From assembly GCF_052857255.1 (NCBI RefSeq), contig NC_135504.1, positions 133,288,929 to 133,352,928 on the forward strand: a DNA stretch of 64,000 nt. The letters run 5' to 3'. A program made the position numbers and the translations under genes. The notes under the pieces are model-generated. The model was not told where the DNA came from. It saw only the letters and a program-made list of their open reading frames with translations, and searched no databases. The stretch comes from Amblyomma americanum (Eukaryota > Arthropoda > Arachnida > Ixodida > Ixodidae). Of this stretch, positions 10,020 to 23,100 are shown piece after piece. Positions within the stretch are counted from its first letter, which is position 1, and every line of letters starts with the position of its first letter.

Positions 10020-12032
10020 AGCGAGTTGTCATTTATTTATTGACTTCTATAGTGGGACAGATTTCGCGGCAGGACGGACAATGATGACCCATTAAAGGCT
10101 TTCTCCTTAAAATAGATCTCTCTTAAAAACACTATAGTTCACGCATCGAAGCAGCTCGCACTGTACCAGCGCACACGGGAAATTTACACGATCGACCTGT
10201 GATGAGACACCATGAAATTGGAAAGGAAAAGGACGAGACGGCTTCTTAAAACCGATGTCGTCCCGTTCATCGCTGTGCGCAACAATATATATATATATAT
10301 ACATATGCATATTCATCTTTCACCTTTCTCTCGTTGAAACATTCCAAATTTGCTAGCGGATTATAAATAGCTGTTATCATTCACAATTCTGTTGTATATA
10401 TAGTTACTCAAAAAGTATAGCAAAGTAAAGCAATGCTATTATATTTCATTATCTTAAGTAAACACATCAGTGGTTATTGCTGAGCCTTTCACTGACATTT
10501 GTTCAGCAAAGCAAATGCAATACCTTATGTTGTGGGTTACACAGCATAAAGCCATGGAGGTGCACGACTATATCAAATGTGTATGCCCAAGAGCAAAATT
10601 TAGCCACTCTGCCTACTATTGCGCCAGTGTCGACATACTTGCAAAGGCTTGCATGTGACTGTTCACACCAAACGAACTGTTGCTATTGCAATGAAATATA
10701 AACAACATCAGCAGTATGGGAGAAAATTTAGGAGTATAGAGTTGAGAGCATTTCGTATTTTTCATATCTTTTATTGGCCTGTGCAATACAAAATTGTTAC
10801 TTCACGCATTAGTATAGTCAGTTAGGTATAGTACCAGTTCACGCAATACAGCATGATGCTGATTGCATTGTCACTGACATTCACAGAACACTGCTGTCAT
10901 AAATAAAATTATCCTGCAATCTAATTACTTATACAGTTTGGATATCTCATCACATGGCTTTATGCTTCACAGACCTCAGCCTTTGTGCTATAGGGTTGGA
11001 GGAGTTACATACTCCAAAGTACTAACATCTACGATATATCAGATTTAAAGTACTTTAATTACCTTTCTCCATTTCTGTACAATTTACTGCTTCTGCAATG
11101 GTCAGGAACAAATATGCTTGTAATACCCGCATAGTCCAAATACGACAGCACAATAATTAAATAAGGATATACACTATCTTATACACAGAACAGATATTGA
11201 TTTCCTGAAGTGGCTGAAGGTGACAGACAGCTACGGAAACGAGCTTTTGAAAACTGCAAATATAGAGAGTAGCAATTTGGACTAGCATAAGACCAGGCTA
11301 TAGTTGCACGCAACTGATATGGTACGACCCTTTTTCTTCCACTAGGCATAATATGTATGGCAATGACAATAAATTTCTCTTGAGCTGTACAATTCTTCAC
11401 TTAGGCCATGCACCACACTTCAAGGCTGTATTTAACTTTAGTGCTGTGCCAAATATTCACTGTTGTACTAATTCCTCAACTTTAAATGCAAGAGTGAAGT
11501 CACACTATGTCTAGATGCAAAATTATAGTACGAGAATGCCTTCACCAGGATATTCTATTTATTTTTCACTTTCAATACACATAAAAGATCCTTCATTCAA
11601 ACATCCTTAATTAAATAGTCAACCCAAGCCTACTTCAGAATGTGCTAAACTTTACAGAGCGAGGTGACCCTATAGATATACATCATGGCAAAGGCCAGCT
11701 ACTATTTGCACTTGCTCTTGGCAGGCTAGAATTGCATGTCCACAAACTTTTCTTCAGTCTTATTTTGGCTTGTCTTTTGTGCCCCTCTTCTCTTTACTAA
11801 ATTCTCGTTCATGGAATGTTGCAATCATTGGAACATAATCAAATAATAAATGGATTGTTGTTGTAGTGGGATGCTGGTACTGTTTTTGTTTTTTTCAATG
11901 ACCAGCGCCTAAATTAGATCGGGATGGTACGTGTTAGGCAGGTATGAAGGCTGCACATGTTTGAATAAAGAAACGTACCCCTGAAGTTTTCAATTTTCTG
12001 GAAAAGAACTACAACAAATATGCAAAGCAAAT

Positions 12033-12118
12033 CGAGGAGGACGAGGAGGAGGAAAGGAAGATAGGTTAACCAGGGGCCGGGGAAAGGGGTGAGGGGATAA
12101 AAAGATCAAGGAGAAAGC
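12033..12118 (+). repeat. purine-rich dispersed repeat fragment
   Basis: The GAGGAGG-rich stretch followed by AGGTTAACCAGGGGCCGGGG resembles a dispersed purine-rich repeat that I recall from tick sequence. There is no coding signal. Confidence 0.35.
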
Positions 12119-14370
12119 AAAACAATATGTATTAATAATGACATGAGCTAGTAGCATAACCTATCGTTTCCTGTTGCAATAGTTCAAGTAATCTCAATAA
12201 CCTGAACGGGTGTCCATAGGACCGTCGATCATCTCACGACCAAGAAATTGTGGTGTAAAAGCAAGTTACACTACCACATTAACTCCAACAACACATAGTC
12301 ATTTCCTGCGTTCTCAAGATAAATGGTAGAAAATACACAATGAGCTCTCTAACTTTTTGCAGTGTGAAAAAAATGACGGTATAGGCATACCAGTATGCAG
12401 AAGGAAGTGCACTCTCAGTTTTTACTGCAGCAAAAATGCTATCAAAGAAGAAACCTAAAAGCCTGATCTTTCAACCCTAGGATTAATGAGCCCAGAAAAA
12501 ATTTGATGAATGAAAAATTGCTATGCGAGTGCTCTCAGGAACAATAACTCATCTTTAAGCACAAACAAAGTTCATGAAAGAGCTAAGGCATTTCATGTCT
12601 CAAAAGGAGGCAGCACAAGCATAAAAGCCCCTTAATTCCCACTGCACTCTCAGATTCAGAAATTCCTTGACTGCTCATGCATTAAGCGAGTGAGATCAAA
12701 GTAACTTTTCTTCTATTCTTATGTATTTATCTTTTTTTGTAATGCTTGGCTGCAAAGCCAAGTGTTTCACATACTCGGTTCCTTCTTCACCAAGTTTCTC
12801 GTTGCAATAACCAGTTAACTGTGAGTAGGCTTTATGTGCAAGTTTTTTTTTCATGTTTCGAAGAAGTGTGATTGTCTACCAACTTGCCTAGACTGCAACT
12901 CTAATCAAGCTATAAGTGTAAATGGAAATTATTCTCAGGCTTATAAGACTATTGCCAGGAGTTTGACAACTAACAAACCATTAATTGTCGACCAGCCACC
13001 ATGCAGCCAGTTTACCACTGCATAAAATGCATGTAAAGGGCTGGACTGGAAACACACTTGGCCCCTTTTATGCCCACAAACGGTGGATCCAGTTCAGTCA
13101 TTAAGGACAAAGAAGAATATGGCACCTCTGTGTGCCTCCTTTTGGCGAAATGAAAACAACACGTAAGGCAGAAGCACCAGCTTTAAAGGGGCATGGAGGA
13201 TATGACTTCAACCTATTGCTTTCTTATAATCGATTCCAAGGCTCTTGCTTTCTGTGTTGTTAGTTCTTGCAGATAAAATCATAATTTTAAATTTTTGCCC
13301 TCTCTCAATTCATAACAATAGCAAAAAAAACTGCTAACTACCATTTATAATTGAATGGCGCATCACCACAGATCCAGTGAAAGAACCCGTCTTTTTTAAC
13401 TACACATTTCTTGCAAAAATCTCTAATCATGACAGCAAATGTATCTAAATTTTTGCAACTTCCCTTTTAAAGCGTTATGATGTGTAAGTATCTTTTTTGT
13501 TTTCAGACAGCAGTAATCCACCAGATTTGTCCTTGGCATCCCTTAAAGTAGCAGCAGCTTCGAATTTTTTGCTACAAACCTGATGCTGTATGGTACTTTT
13601 ATTCAGTATAAATAGCCCAAGCCTCATGTCATGAGCAGACATATATATGGTTACACAGCTAGATTATTCAATTTCTTTTTAAAGCAATATATAGTCATGT
13701 TAAATTAAAATGCTGAAAATATGATGTGTCTCGTGCTAATTAAGTGACGTAATTCAAAGACTGCATTGAAACAAGTGTTTGAAGGGAGCTCCTTCCTAGA
13801 AACAGATCTACTTTCTGGTGTGGCTCGTACCAAGTGTTGATGCACTTCATCCTCAGCATATTTACAACATGGGTGAAACTGCATTTACGAAAGTTAAGTG
13901 TGCAGTTTTATAGGCTCATCTTAGCAGCCCGAAATTAAGTGGCATGAGAAAAGAGCTGCAGGGGACACAAACAATTAAGGGCGCTTATCACAGCAGATGC
14001 CACTTCACTACATAGTGACAGAAATCCATTTTTGCTGGTGGACACTAAGAAGTGGTGCACTGCTTAGAAGCAGGTCATTTCAAACTTATTATTCGATGCA
14101 ACAACTTTCCGTGCCATGAAGTGACTTCCAGAGGTGAGTGAGCATCCCTTCTCTCCTATGATGTTTGAACTCTAGGTTTGTCAAGTTAAATTTCCATATT
14201 ATCTTTTTTGTAATCATGTCAGTAATGCATCACTTACAAGCAGTTAAGCTGCATGCACTAGTCTTACCTAACATTTAACATAAATGCGTGTTAATTCAGC
14301 CTTGCATTCTCAATATCTTTCTTTGCCCACTACTCTGCAGTCTGTTATATACTAACAAGTTGAGAGTATA

Positions 14371-14640
14371 CTTTTTTATTTATTTATTTATTATTTATTT
14401 ATTCACGTTGCCTCACAGGCTCCAAGCATGGAGTATTGTGTGAGGGGGGGGGGTTACATAAATAGGGGTAATAACAGGAGCATGAATGACACGATTATAT
14501 AATGCTGATTGACTGTTACTACTCATTAAACAGGCAGGCGCTCACGGGAACAAGAGGGTTCTGGAGTTTCTGGAGGCGCAGCAACGATCCTGCCAGTAAA
14601 TTTGGGTGGCCCTGAACAGGGCCATTATAGCTTCAAAGTT
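14371..14640 (-). mobile_element. 3' end fragment of a non-LTR element
   Basis: A TTTA/TTTATTA run at 14375-14403 is followed by CACGTTGCCTCACAGGCTCC and non-repetitive DNA. Read on the minus strand this ends in (AATAA)n-like tandem repeats, the form of CR1-like 3' tails. The 5' limit is a guess, since no coding sequence remains. A simple repeat with unrelated flank is the alternative. Confidence 0.42.
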
Positions 14641-14692
14641 GATGTTCCCCAAAAGATGAAATTCCAAGTGCTTCAATGCAGATCTAGTATGC

Positions 14693-14930
14693 AACGGTGG
14701 CTCAGTGGTTATGGTGCTTGGCTGCCGACTTGAAAGATTCAGATTCCATCCGGGCTGCAGCAGTCACATTTTGATGAGCATTGAATACTATAGAGGCCTT
14801 TGTACAGTGCGATGTCAGTGCATGTTAAAGAACTGCATGGCGGTCGAAATTTCTGGACCCCTCAACTATGGCGTCTGTCATAGCCTGAGTCGCTATGGGA
14901 TGTTAAGTCCCATACAACCAAATCCAAACC
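14693..14930 (+). mobile_element. tick Ruka-type SINE
   Basis: A tRNA-derived head (GGTGGCTCAGTGGTTATGG at about 14696, an A box) is followed by a decayed B-box region (AGATTCCATCC). The body contains TAGAGGCC, GTGCGATGTCAGTGCA, GTTAAAGAAC, GGTCGAAATTTC, GGCGTCTGTCATAGCCTGAG and GTTAAGTCCCATACAACC. I recognise these landmarks from abundant tick SINEs. ATGCAA at 14689-14694 and 14931-14936 may be the target duplication. This insertion is the best evidence for the host group. Confidence 0.8.
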
Positions 14931-15057
14931 ATGCAAAGGATGGTGATGTAGAAGTTGCTGTCTTCAGCACCAATTAACACTTCAAGCAAGATGCTGCAAT
15001 CTGCAGCTATCTTAATAGAGGCACATAATCCTTCAGGCACCACAGAAATGTAAAGCC

Positions 15058-17145
15058 TCACTGAAGGTGAAGCAAAGGGAAAACGACATGCCCCCTCTTG
15101 TACTGAAGCTTTATACATCGAACTTTATTCTTGATGTACGAAATGGGCCAGATTTTGGTTTCTTGACCGAGAGCACTGTAGCGACGCACGTCCATCCTTG
15201 AAGAGTCAATTGGGACTCTAAAAAACTCTCTGCCATTTGGCAAGATGCCAGCTTTGGCATTGCCCCCCAGGAGATCAACAATGACTACAGCGCAGTTATC
15301 CACCAGAAAGCAGTCACCGACTTTCACGTCACCACCCACTTGTCCTGTAGAGAGCGGTGTGCACGCCCTCACCTCTGACATTCGTCGGCTGAGTTGCGCC
15401 AGAGGCTTATTTGTCGTCCGCAGTCTCTTCTTTACCTTTCCTAGGTAACTTTCAAATGGAAATGCACTGAACTCATCGACAGTGCCATGCTCCAGGCATT
15501 GCTCTGCCAAGTGTGCAAGGGTGTGCACATTGTACACGAGTTGTTTTTGTCCGTACAGTCTGCCAAATTCTTGCACAAAGTACCGCAGCAGGTCGTGAGC
15601 AAACTGGTTGAGGTCTCTGTGATGCTGAGGAGAGGCAAGTACCCTAACAGATACATGCAAATATAAAAAATGCTTATAAAGCTCATCAGGCAGGATGGAT
15701 TTCAGGAGAACAGGCCCCAGGTATAGTAAAAAAGTCCTGAACTCTGTGGCCTTCCATCTGTCGAGTTCTTCGGTGCCCCTTGGTTTCCTCTGAAAGTACT
15801 TTGGAAATGCAGTTGCTGCTTCTCGCAGCTTGTCGTTGAGTGCACTCCTGTCAGCCCGGCTCAGCCTGGCAGCGTGCCCCTTGCATATTCAATTCCTAAG
15901 GAGCCGCCGCATAACCCCCAAACAGACTAAATGCATATACTCTGTAGGAAAGCATTTCACCATATCTACGTTCAGAGATGTAAATGGTGAAACACCAGTG
16001 TGATGGCGCCGATCCTCTTGCGAACGAAAAGAGGAGTCTGTTCGCTGTGGTGCATGCAGGTCAGGGAAAGTCATCCTGTTTTCCAGATAGTGCCCTTTTT
16101 GGCTGCAACGTTCACAGGCATGATAGCCTGTGTGGCCAGTGATTGCCTTCACGAAACTCCTTGCTGGAGCGTCACAGATCACGGCTTTTAAGCACACATT
16201 GACGTGCACCCCTTTCACCATCAGTCCGTTGCAACTAAGGTTGCGCACTTCATCAATGAAAGGCCTGAGGTATTCCTGGAGGCACGGAGGTTTCCCTGCA
16301 CCGCAGTACGCACTGACCATAAATGGTTCAGATTTCTTGATGTTAATTACTCTGCACAGAATTGGCCAGAGTGCAGTCTGGCTACTCCTATGCAGAGGCA
16401 GCCCATCAATATTTGCGTGCAGCTCGACATTCTCAGGCGCTGGTCCTTGGCCAACAGCATGCTGAATTCCCTCAGCAAGGCCAAAATGCACAAACGAGTC
16501 GCCGTGTTCTAAATTAGCTTTCCGCTCCGTCTGCATGATGGTCCTTGCATCTTTCGGGAGCTCTACAATCCCACGCCGACGGCAGAAGTCCAGCAAATCG
16601 TTGATGCAGGCGTGCGTCAAATTGTGCTTGCTAGCTATGCTAGCTAACTCCTGCGCTGTCGAGAGATGGCGATAACAAAGCTCAGGAGACTCCTCACGAG
16701 GCTGGCCCATTTCCACGTTCTCAGCAGTAAGGCTGTTCGTGGACGAGGTCTCATCGCTTGAGTCGCACGAGGTAGCGGTATGCTCGCTAGAAAGGCTTTC
16801 AGCGCAACTCTCGTACACATAAGCCTGCTCGTTGAGCTCGCTCTGAACAGATGGCATCGACGGGTCTGCAGGTAGCGACGAAGTAGCTCGTCCGCTGCCA
16901 CTAGCGCAAGCGCCGGTTGCGTAGGCTTCGCTATTCGGCCGTTTGCTTGCTCCGGACGGTAGCGGGAGTGGAGGGGCGCTGACGACGTCCAAGGCCGCTT
17001 CGCCGCCCGTTCTCTTGCTTCCGGAGGATTTCAGATGCGTAGACGGTGGCCGTCGGATACCGAGCTCTCCTAAAAGTTCCCTGTACTCTTTTTCGATGAT
17101 ACGGTACCTCCGCCACTTGCTCATGACCTCCGTCTCCATGCTCAT
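15058..17145 (-). CDS. CACTA/EnSpm-like (Tnp2/DUF4218-type) transposase with one in-frame UGA
   Basis: The frame runs from ATG (17143-17145) to the stop at 15058 without shift: 695 sense or stop codons plus terminator. The only interruption is UGA at 15889-15891 (codon 419). The N-terminal 150 residues are Ser-rich and low complexity. Then come ANIDGLPLHRSS (D247, likely first DDE residue), WPILCRV (260-266), VICDAPARSFVKAI (D325, second Asp), the zinc-knuckle-like HACERC (C344, C347) and TEYMHLVCLGVMRRLL (402-416). After the UGA come YVHTLAHL-like (VYNVHTLAHLAEQC), FESYLGKVKKRLR and a C-terminal end near KNKVRCI. This order is the one I know from animal EnSpm-type transposases, which cut and paste the element. 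Relatives appear to carry an aromatic or hydrophobic residue where the UGA stands, so TGG to TGA is likely. The gene is divergent from the DUF4806 gene. Confidence 0.85.
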
Positions 17146-18640
17146 GACGGAGCGCTAAAGATCAGAGTGACGAACAATCAACAAACCTAACCGCTCAGAG
17201 CTACAGTTAAAAACGAAAAGAGGCCTAACAATGAAGATACTCGCAGCGCACAAAAGCACAAACATCACAAAAAGGCGTTAACACTGTGCATAAAAAAGAC
17301 CTCTGGTTGCGAATTATTCGGTATTATATTAGGTCACTATCTTTAGTAAATAAAAAAAATAGTTGAGTTGTTTTTATTTTTAATTCACGGAGAAAATAAG
17401 TGGCCGCAGCGGCACGTCTTAGTAGAATGCGTCTAAAATACGGTCGTGCCGCACCTCCATATTTACCACCACTCGCTAATAACTGTTCAGGTCATATAGC
17501 CTCCTTGACTCGCTCATCCATCCACTCCAGTGAGAGCTACACTCTACTGTAGTTGCCGGAGCAAATGTAGTCACTGTCTGTAATTTATATTTTTTTGTGA
17601 TTTGTTTACAGCCTTTCTCGGCTTTGTGCCAGTGATCGATGCAGATCGAGGCTATTTTCTCTATTTAAGCGCTGATAGCTGGTAGAAAACTTGTCGTGAA
17701 ATATTGTGTGGGCCTCGGGACAGACGGGGCATCAGCCCAACAGCCTTTACACAAAACTCAAGGCACAAAATGCGTGGTTCTAGCGTGGTCCTAAAGTGCG
17801 TGGGCTACCCCCACATTGACTGCTTTTCATATAATGTACTAGAATCCTTTACGTCAGGCTTTCCAATGAAGCACAGGTACTCCAAAACGGCAGCATGAGT
17901 ACGGAGAAACGTACGCCGGCCTCATGTGACGCCGCTGATTATTCGTAATATAGTCCGAGGTGATGGCGGCCGTGCTAGACATCTTATCTTCCCGCATACA
18001 CCTAACGGCTTGTGTGCGTCAAGTTGGCTCAGCATAGCACCTGCCTTGCGATTAATTGTGAATAAATTGGCTATACTGGAAGGCCGCTTTAATCGGTGCA
18101 TTGAAAAGTAGAGAACGCTGCTACGCAGAAAGAATACATATGGAAATATACACCGATGATCAAAATTTGCCTTTTGTTGGATTTGTAATCGGTGAAATTA
18201 ATTTGAGCGAATGAACAAGGGCTTCGGTGGAAGACCCCGGCCCCTGTCCGGCGAGCTTTAGCTCTACCCTACGGTAACTACGCCAATTCTTTTGCGAAAA
18301 CGCTGAGTTGCGTGCAGCTACGCAGAACGACAACACCGAATGGGAGCAGCACATATGTTACATTTCAGGGCATGCGGTAGGGTTTTTTCTAGACAGCCCC
18401 GAAATATCTTCCCCTGATCAGCATCTCTGACAAACGTTTCCTGCTGGATAGGTGCCGCAGCGTTTCTTCTTTTTTTTCCTGCATTAAATGTGAGCTGAAG
18501 AGGCATTACTGCGAACCTAAAGCTTCTGAGTGACCGGCGCCGACCCGAACTCCATCGGTTTTGTCTGTTGTCCATTCGGTGATTTCGTAGCAACAAAGTC
18601 AATTTATGCAATCGAATCTGACAATCGCGTGCTCAAACGA
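17146..18640. promoter_or_regulatory. spacer between the divergent transposon genes
   Basis: About 2.5-3 kb separate the transposase ATG from the start of the DUF4806 gene, so both promoters must lie here or in the adjoining hAT-relic region. Short open frames at 17704-18611 show no family motif. I cannot place a transcription start for either gene with confidence. Confidence 0.35.
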
Positions 18641-18799
18641 AAGTTGACGATCTGTCAGACAATACCCGGTTCTGCGTGATAAATGCAAAAAATGTTGGAA
18701 AGCCGATAGACGTTCCCGCTGATGAAGTTGAAGGTCACATGACCGCGCATGTCGAGATGATGAGCCGTACGTATGGGTTCAGAAACGTCTATCGTAACC

Positions 18800-18960
18800 T
18801 GGACATGGTCAGTGACTTTCAAATTCATCAGTATATCATGCCTCCAGACGGACTTTCCCAATGATGTCTGAGCTGGCACTCTCTTTGTTGTCACTGCCGT
18901 CATCAAACGCAGCCGTCAAACAAATGCTCAGCTAAGTCTTAGGGCTGAGACGGGACAAAA
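18800..18960 (+). pseudogene. hAT transposase C-terminal relic, plus-strand copy
   Basis: From 18858 the frame reads MSELALSLLSLPSSNAAVKQ followed by MLS and a stop. It matches the hAT dimerisation motif (LPSSNAA.E..FS) and the minus-strand copy about 300 bp away. A stop follows at once, so it is dead. Confidence 0.65.
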
Positions 18961-18981
18961 ATTCTTGGCCGGTTTAAAATC

Positions 18982-19266
18982 CTAGCAGCCTCCATTCCCG
19001 GCCATACCAAACTTCACGTACATGGAGGAGCGCTTGCAAAGTCTTGTTATAGATCTACATTCTATTTCGCAGGTAGGTTTTATAGTGAACGAGACCTGGC
19101 TGAACATTTGTTCGGTGGCTGCGTTTGATGACGGTAGGGACAACAAAGATAATTCCAGCTCAGACATCAATGGGAACACATATATGCTAGGGCTCGACGA
19201 AAGTTCGTCTCCATGGTCAGGCATGATACTGATGAATTTGAAGGTCACTGACCATGTACGGGCCAA
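18982..19266 (-). pseudogene. hAT transposase C-terminal relic, minus-strand copy
   Basis: A 94-residue open stretch contains LSLLSLPSSNAATEQMFSQV and FTIKPT, the hAT-family dimerisation region, where LPSSNAAxExxFSxxxxIK is typical. Nothing of the catalytic core is present. Its bases are an imperfect inverted repeat of the plus-strand copy (shared words GTCAGTGAC, TTCAAATTCATCAGTAT, GATGTCTGAGCTGG, CGTCATCAAACGCAGCC). This looks like an internally deleted, inverted hAT remnant inserted between the two transposon genes. Confidence 0.7.
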
Positions 19267-20199
19267 ACTTTTCCCCTTCGAATCAGGTCACGATGCCTGA
19301 GATCCCTCTCTAGACTACTTCCGTCTATTGTGCTATATCTTGTCTAGCCGCAACCTCAGTACTAGAGTTTGTCTTGGAATTTATTGTAGTGTATTTATTT
19401 TATTCTGTTTAGTGAAAATGTCGTGAGCTGTACCTATATGCAATGCTGAATGCATATCATTACTGAGTGAGTTTATTGTGCGATGTTTTTTGCGTGTTGG
19501 TATTTTCCCGATACTGCTATGCTTTGAGAAAAAAATAAAACACGATGTTTATGATAAACACCACATTTGCTTAATCATGAACTCGCTTGCAGGCAAGCCT
19601 TGCGCTACTTCTAATAGCATTATGTATATATACTTGCGAAAAATAGTTTAATATGGCTAAGGAGTTTTCCATGCAAAAACAAAAGTTTTTTGGCTTTATT
19701 TGGGCTACTACGGAGGCCAGCTTGGCTACCTGTGCTTGGAGCTATCTGGCAACCCTTGCTGCCCGTCCGACCGCTCCGACGGATGCCATCTCTTTCTTTG
19801 TTCGGTCGTCGCTGTGTATACATCGTGTTTTCCCGTGATCTTCAAGCCCGCCACTTGCGTAAGTATTTACGCTTTTTTGTTAGTAGCTTCTTTTGTTTCC
19901 TCATGAGCCTACTGTCATGAGTAGCAATAAGGGGAGAGGCGTCATTTGTTGCCCTGTTCTGTAATTGTACTATTTTATAGTCATGTGGGAGGCTAGCTTG
20001 CCACATGGGTTCGGACCGACATGTGCACCTTCAATTGTATGCCTTTTTCATGCACTTATTTTCTTAACGCTGCGTTGTATTGCTTCTGAGATGTGTCGCG
20101 AGACCTTCGTGCGAGAGGAACATGAGAATAGGGCGAGCGAGCTTGTGAAAAATCAGTTTACGCACTAATCTTTGTTTGCATCGCTTTACTCCTTGCAGC

Positions 20200-23100
20200 A
20201 TGCCACCAAAACCGTTTGCGGTAGTGAAGTTCCCGATGGAGGACGACAGCTTGGCTGTCGTCCCTGTCGGGTGGCTGTCCCACGACTGGCAGCATTGCCA
20301 CTGGCCGAAAAGGCGAGCCGCGGAGGTAATCCGCCTCGCTCGAGAGGAGGCGGACCCATCCGCCCCAGGGTGCGAGTGGTTCCGCTGCCCAGTCGCTGTC
20401 GTCACAACATGCAGTAAGTGGTTTTATTGCCGGGATAACGCTATGTGTGCAATTGTGAATTGTGGTGTCTAGCATCCCGAAGCGACGCATGGGCTGTGAC
20501 GGGCGCTGTATTGGAGGGTCCCGGATTTTTTAACCGGCTTTAACGTGCGCCAACACTTCACAGCACACGGGCGCCTTTTGCTAGCCTGTCAAGTGACTAA
20601 TCTTTTCAAACCTCGGAGGCTAATGAATGATGCACACATGCATTTGTGAGCTGATATCATTGCTTCATCTGCATCAAAAGCGATTGCCAGTCCAAATTCG
20701 CATGTGATCTCAAACACTGCAATGCCTTGTTTTATGGTGATATCCAGTTTTCCAGGTCACTGGACTCTACAGGTTTGAAAACATTTAGGACTGACTGTGC
20801 TTTGTTCTTGACCAAGTTTATCGCTCGTGATTGAAAAGATATCTCTATCACATGGGCATTTCAATGACTTTCAAACCAATTGTCTACGACTCAGGAGATG
20901 AACACTAGTTGCTGCACAGTTAGCTGCAGCAGCAATTGAGTCAATATATGGCTTGCTCGTGACGTGACTTCTGCTCCTATCAAGCGCTGGCGGCCATGCC
21001 GCCAAACCACTCGATCCCAGACCGTCCGCCTTGCGTGGCCTGACTGCTCCTTAGATGCTTTGGATTATTTCCTTATCCTTTCAGGCGTGATGCTGCCTCC
21101 ACAGGGGAATTGGCTATTCAATGCAGGCTATTACTTTGAACTTGCTGGATCGGTGCATGTGCGCTGCACAAAAAAGGTCGAAATGTGCGACAATATGCAT
21201 ACATACATAGTGTGGCCGGGTTACGATGCAATGATAGATGATGATGTGGTCTGAAGTGACCCACAGGGATCGTGAACTATCTAGTTTACTCTTCCAGCTT
21301 TGCGACATTAGAAAGAATGGAAACCTCAAATCATTGGAGGTACAAAAATATTTCACGAGCTGCTGGTCGAGGATCCTGTCTGCAACGAGTCTACGATACC
21401 TAAAGCTCGGCCTCAGCATGCTGTCCTTTCTGCCGTTGTTGCTGGCTGTGGCCGTGGTGATGAACCACTTTGCCTAGTGCTGTAGCCAAGGTATATGCAG
21501 TGACGCAGGGCCCAGTCTGTGTTTGGGTTGTCAAACAATTCAGATGGCTTCACTCGAAACAAAAACATTCACTTCTTCAGGGTGTAGTCCTTGCTCACCA
21601 TAGCTTTGCAGACATTAAGTTCACGACCCAAACCTCTTATCTGTCACAAAGTGCACTCTGTACTCTTGTAAATTGAGACTCTTGGGGTCCAAATTGTCTT
21701 GCTTAGTCCGAGCCAGCCACAACCTGCAGCTCTTTGTGCTCTGGGATCTTGGAGTTCTTGTGCTAAGTTCATGTTAGTCTGCTTCTTCTTGTGCCTGTAC
21801 CTGTCGCTATGATTGGAGCCACTGAGGATAATGCACAAAACCATAGTGAAGCTGCGGATGGACGGGAATCAACTCTGTGTGAGCAAACAGAGGCAGCGGT
21901 AAGCTAGAGGCAGTCTGGCAGTGGTTCAGCACAGCATGGCCGCCTGGCAACCGATGGGCACTGAATGCGACATGCGGGCCATGTATAATGTATTGAGACA
22001 GTGAAGCAGCACGAAACTTGGTGGTGATTTCGAAGGCCTTCAAGAGCGGCAGTGTGCGCTCTTGAATTTGGAAATCAGAGCCTTATAATTGGCGAATAAT
22101 TGCTGATGTTTAAAAATATTCAGTTGAACCTTGCTGTAACGAAGGAAACCCCAAAATGTCTGTTTTAGCCGTTCCATTTTTATGGCAGTCATCGACCTTT
22201 GTTGCAAATGGATTTCATGCTAACAAGCTTATCTACTACAATGTTTTGCTAATGTGCATGAAATTTGACTCCACATTGCAGTGGCACTGTGAACTAGTCG
22301 AAGAAAGATAGGTGTACAGAATCGGGTGGTTTGCTTTGTCACTTGAAGGCTCCACTGGTACTTTCTTGCATCACTTTTGCTGTGACAATATATATTTGTA
22401 ACGCTGTTCCACGAATTGCTTGAAAGTAATGAGATAGAAGAGCTACTGATATCATTATGAAATTTTTCTGCTGCCAGCAAGCAGCACAGAGAAATCATAC
22501 AAACAGGAGGATGTCTCTCTGCATTGCAACATTTGCTGCACCATGACAGTGCAGTTATCAGGAACCCAGTCTATATAATAATGTTCAATTATCGAGTGAT
22601 TTCTTCTGTAGGGTTATATGCTAAACTGACGGGACCAAAATATGCTTCACTTCTAATTAACTGGAAATTCCAATTAAGCGGCTTAAAAATATCGGGAGTC
22701 AACTGTATAAATTATTTAGCGGTTTTAGGCGAATAATACGCAGTGATCTGTGTATACACTGATGTCTACCGCATCATTTGAAAGTGCGCACCAACAAGCT
22801 GTGGTGTCAGTCGATGCATGCGCATGTACCTGTTAGTTTTAAGTAAGCAAAAGCATTGGGCGCACAAGACAGGGGCAGCTTTGAAACCAAAATTACTGCA
22901 CGTGGTTGGTGATCAGTCATTAAAAGCCTTACAAAAAATTAACACAGATTTTGTCTTTTATACACAGATAGCTTAGTGTGTCACCAGTGTGCGTTGCGGG
23001 AGCTTTCAACACACACAAGTGCCTGCCTCATGCCCTAATTTAAGTAGATCAACTGAATATGTCAGCCTTGCCAACGCTTGCCTGTTTCTTGCAGAGCCCA

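Larger units (their letters stand above)
9120..14370. other. AT-rich transposon interior without recognisable gene
   Basis: Both strands hold only short open frames with no motif that I recognise. A TA-rich microsatellite sits at about 10286-10306. The stretch contains the tRNA-like unit at about 9930-10019 and the purine-rich repeat at about 12033-12118, listed separately. The rest may be untranslated or regulatory DNA of the element or old nested insertions. Confidence 0.6.

Noticed and set aside
16000..16512. Plus-strand open frames opposite the transposase
   Set aside because: They are shadows of the minus-strand coding region, which carries all recognisable motifs.
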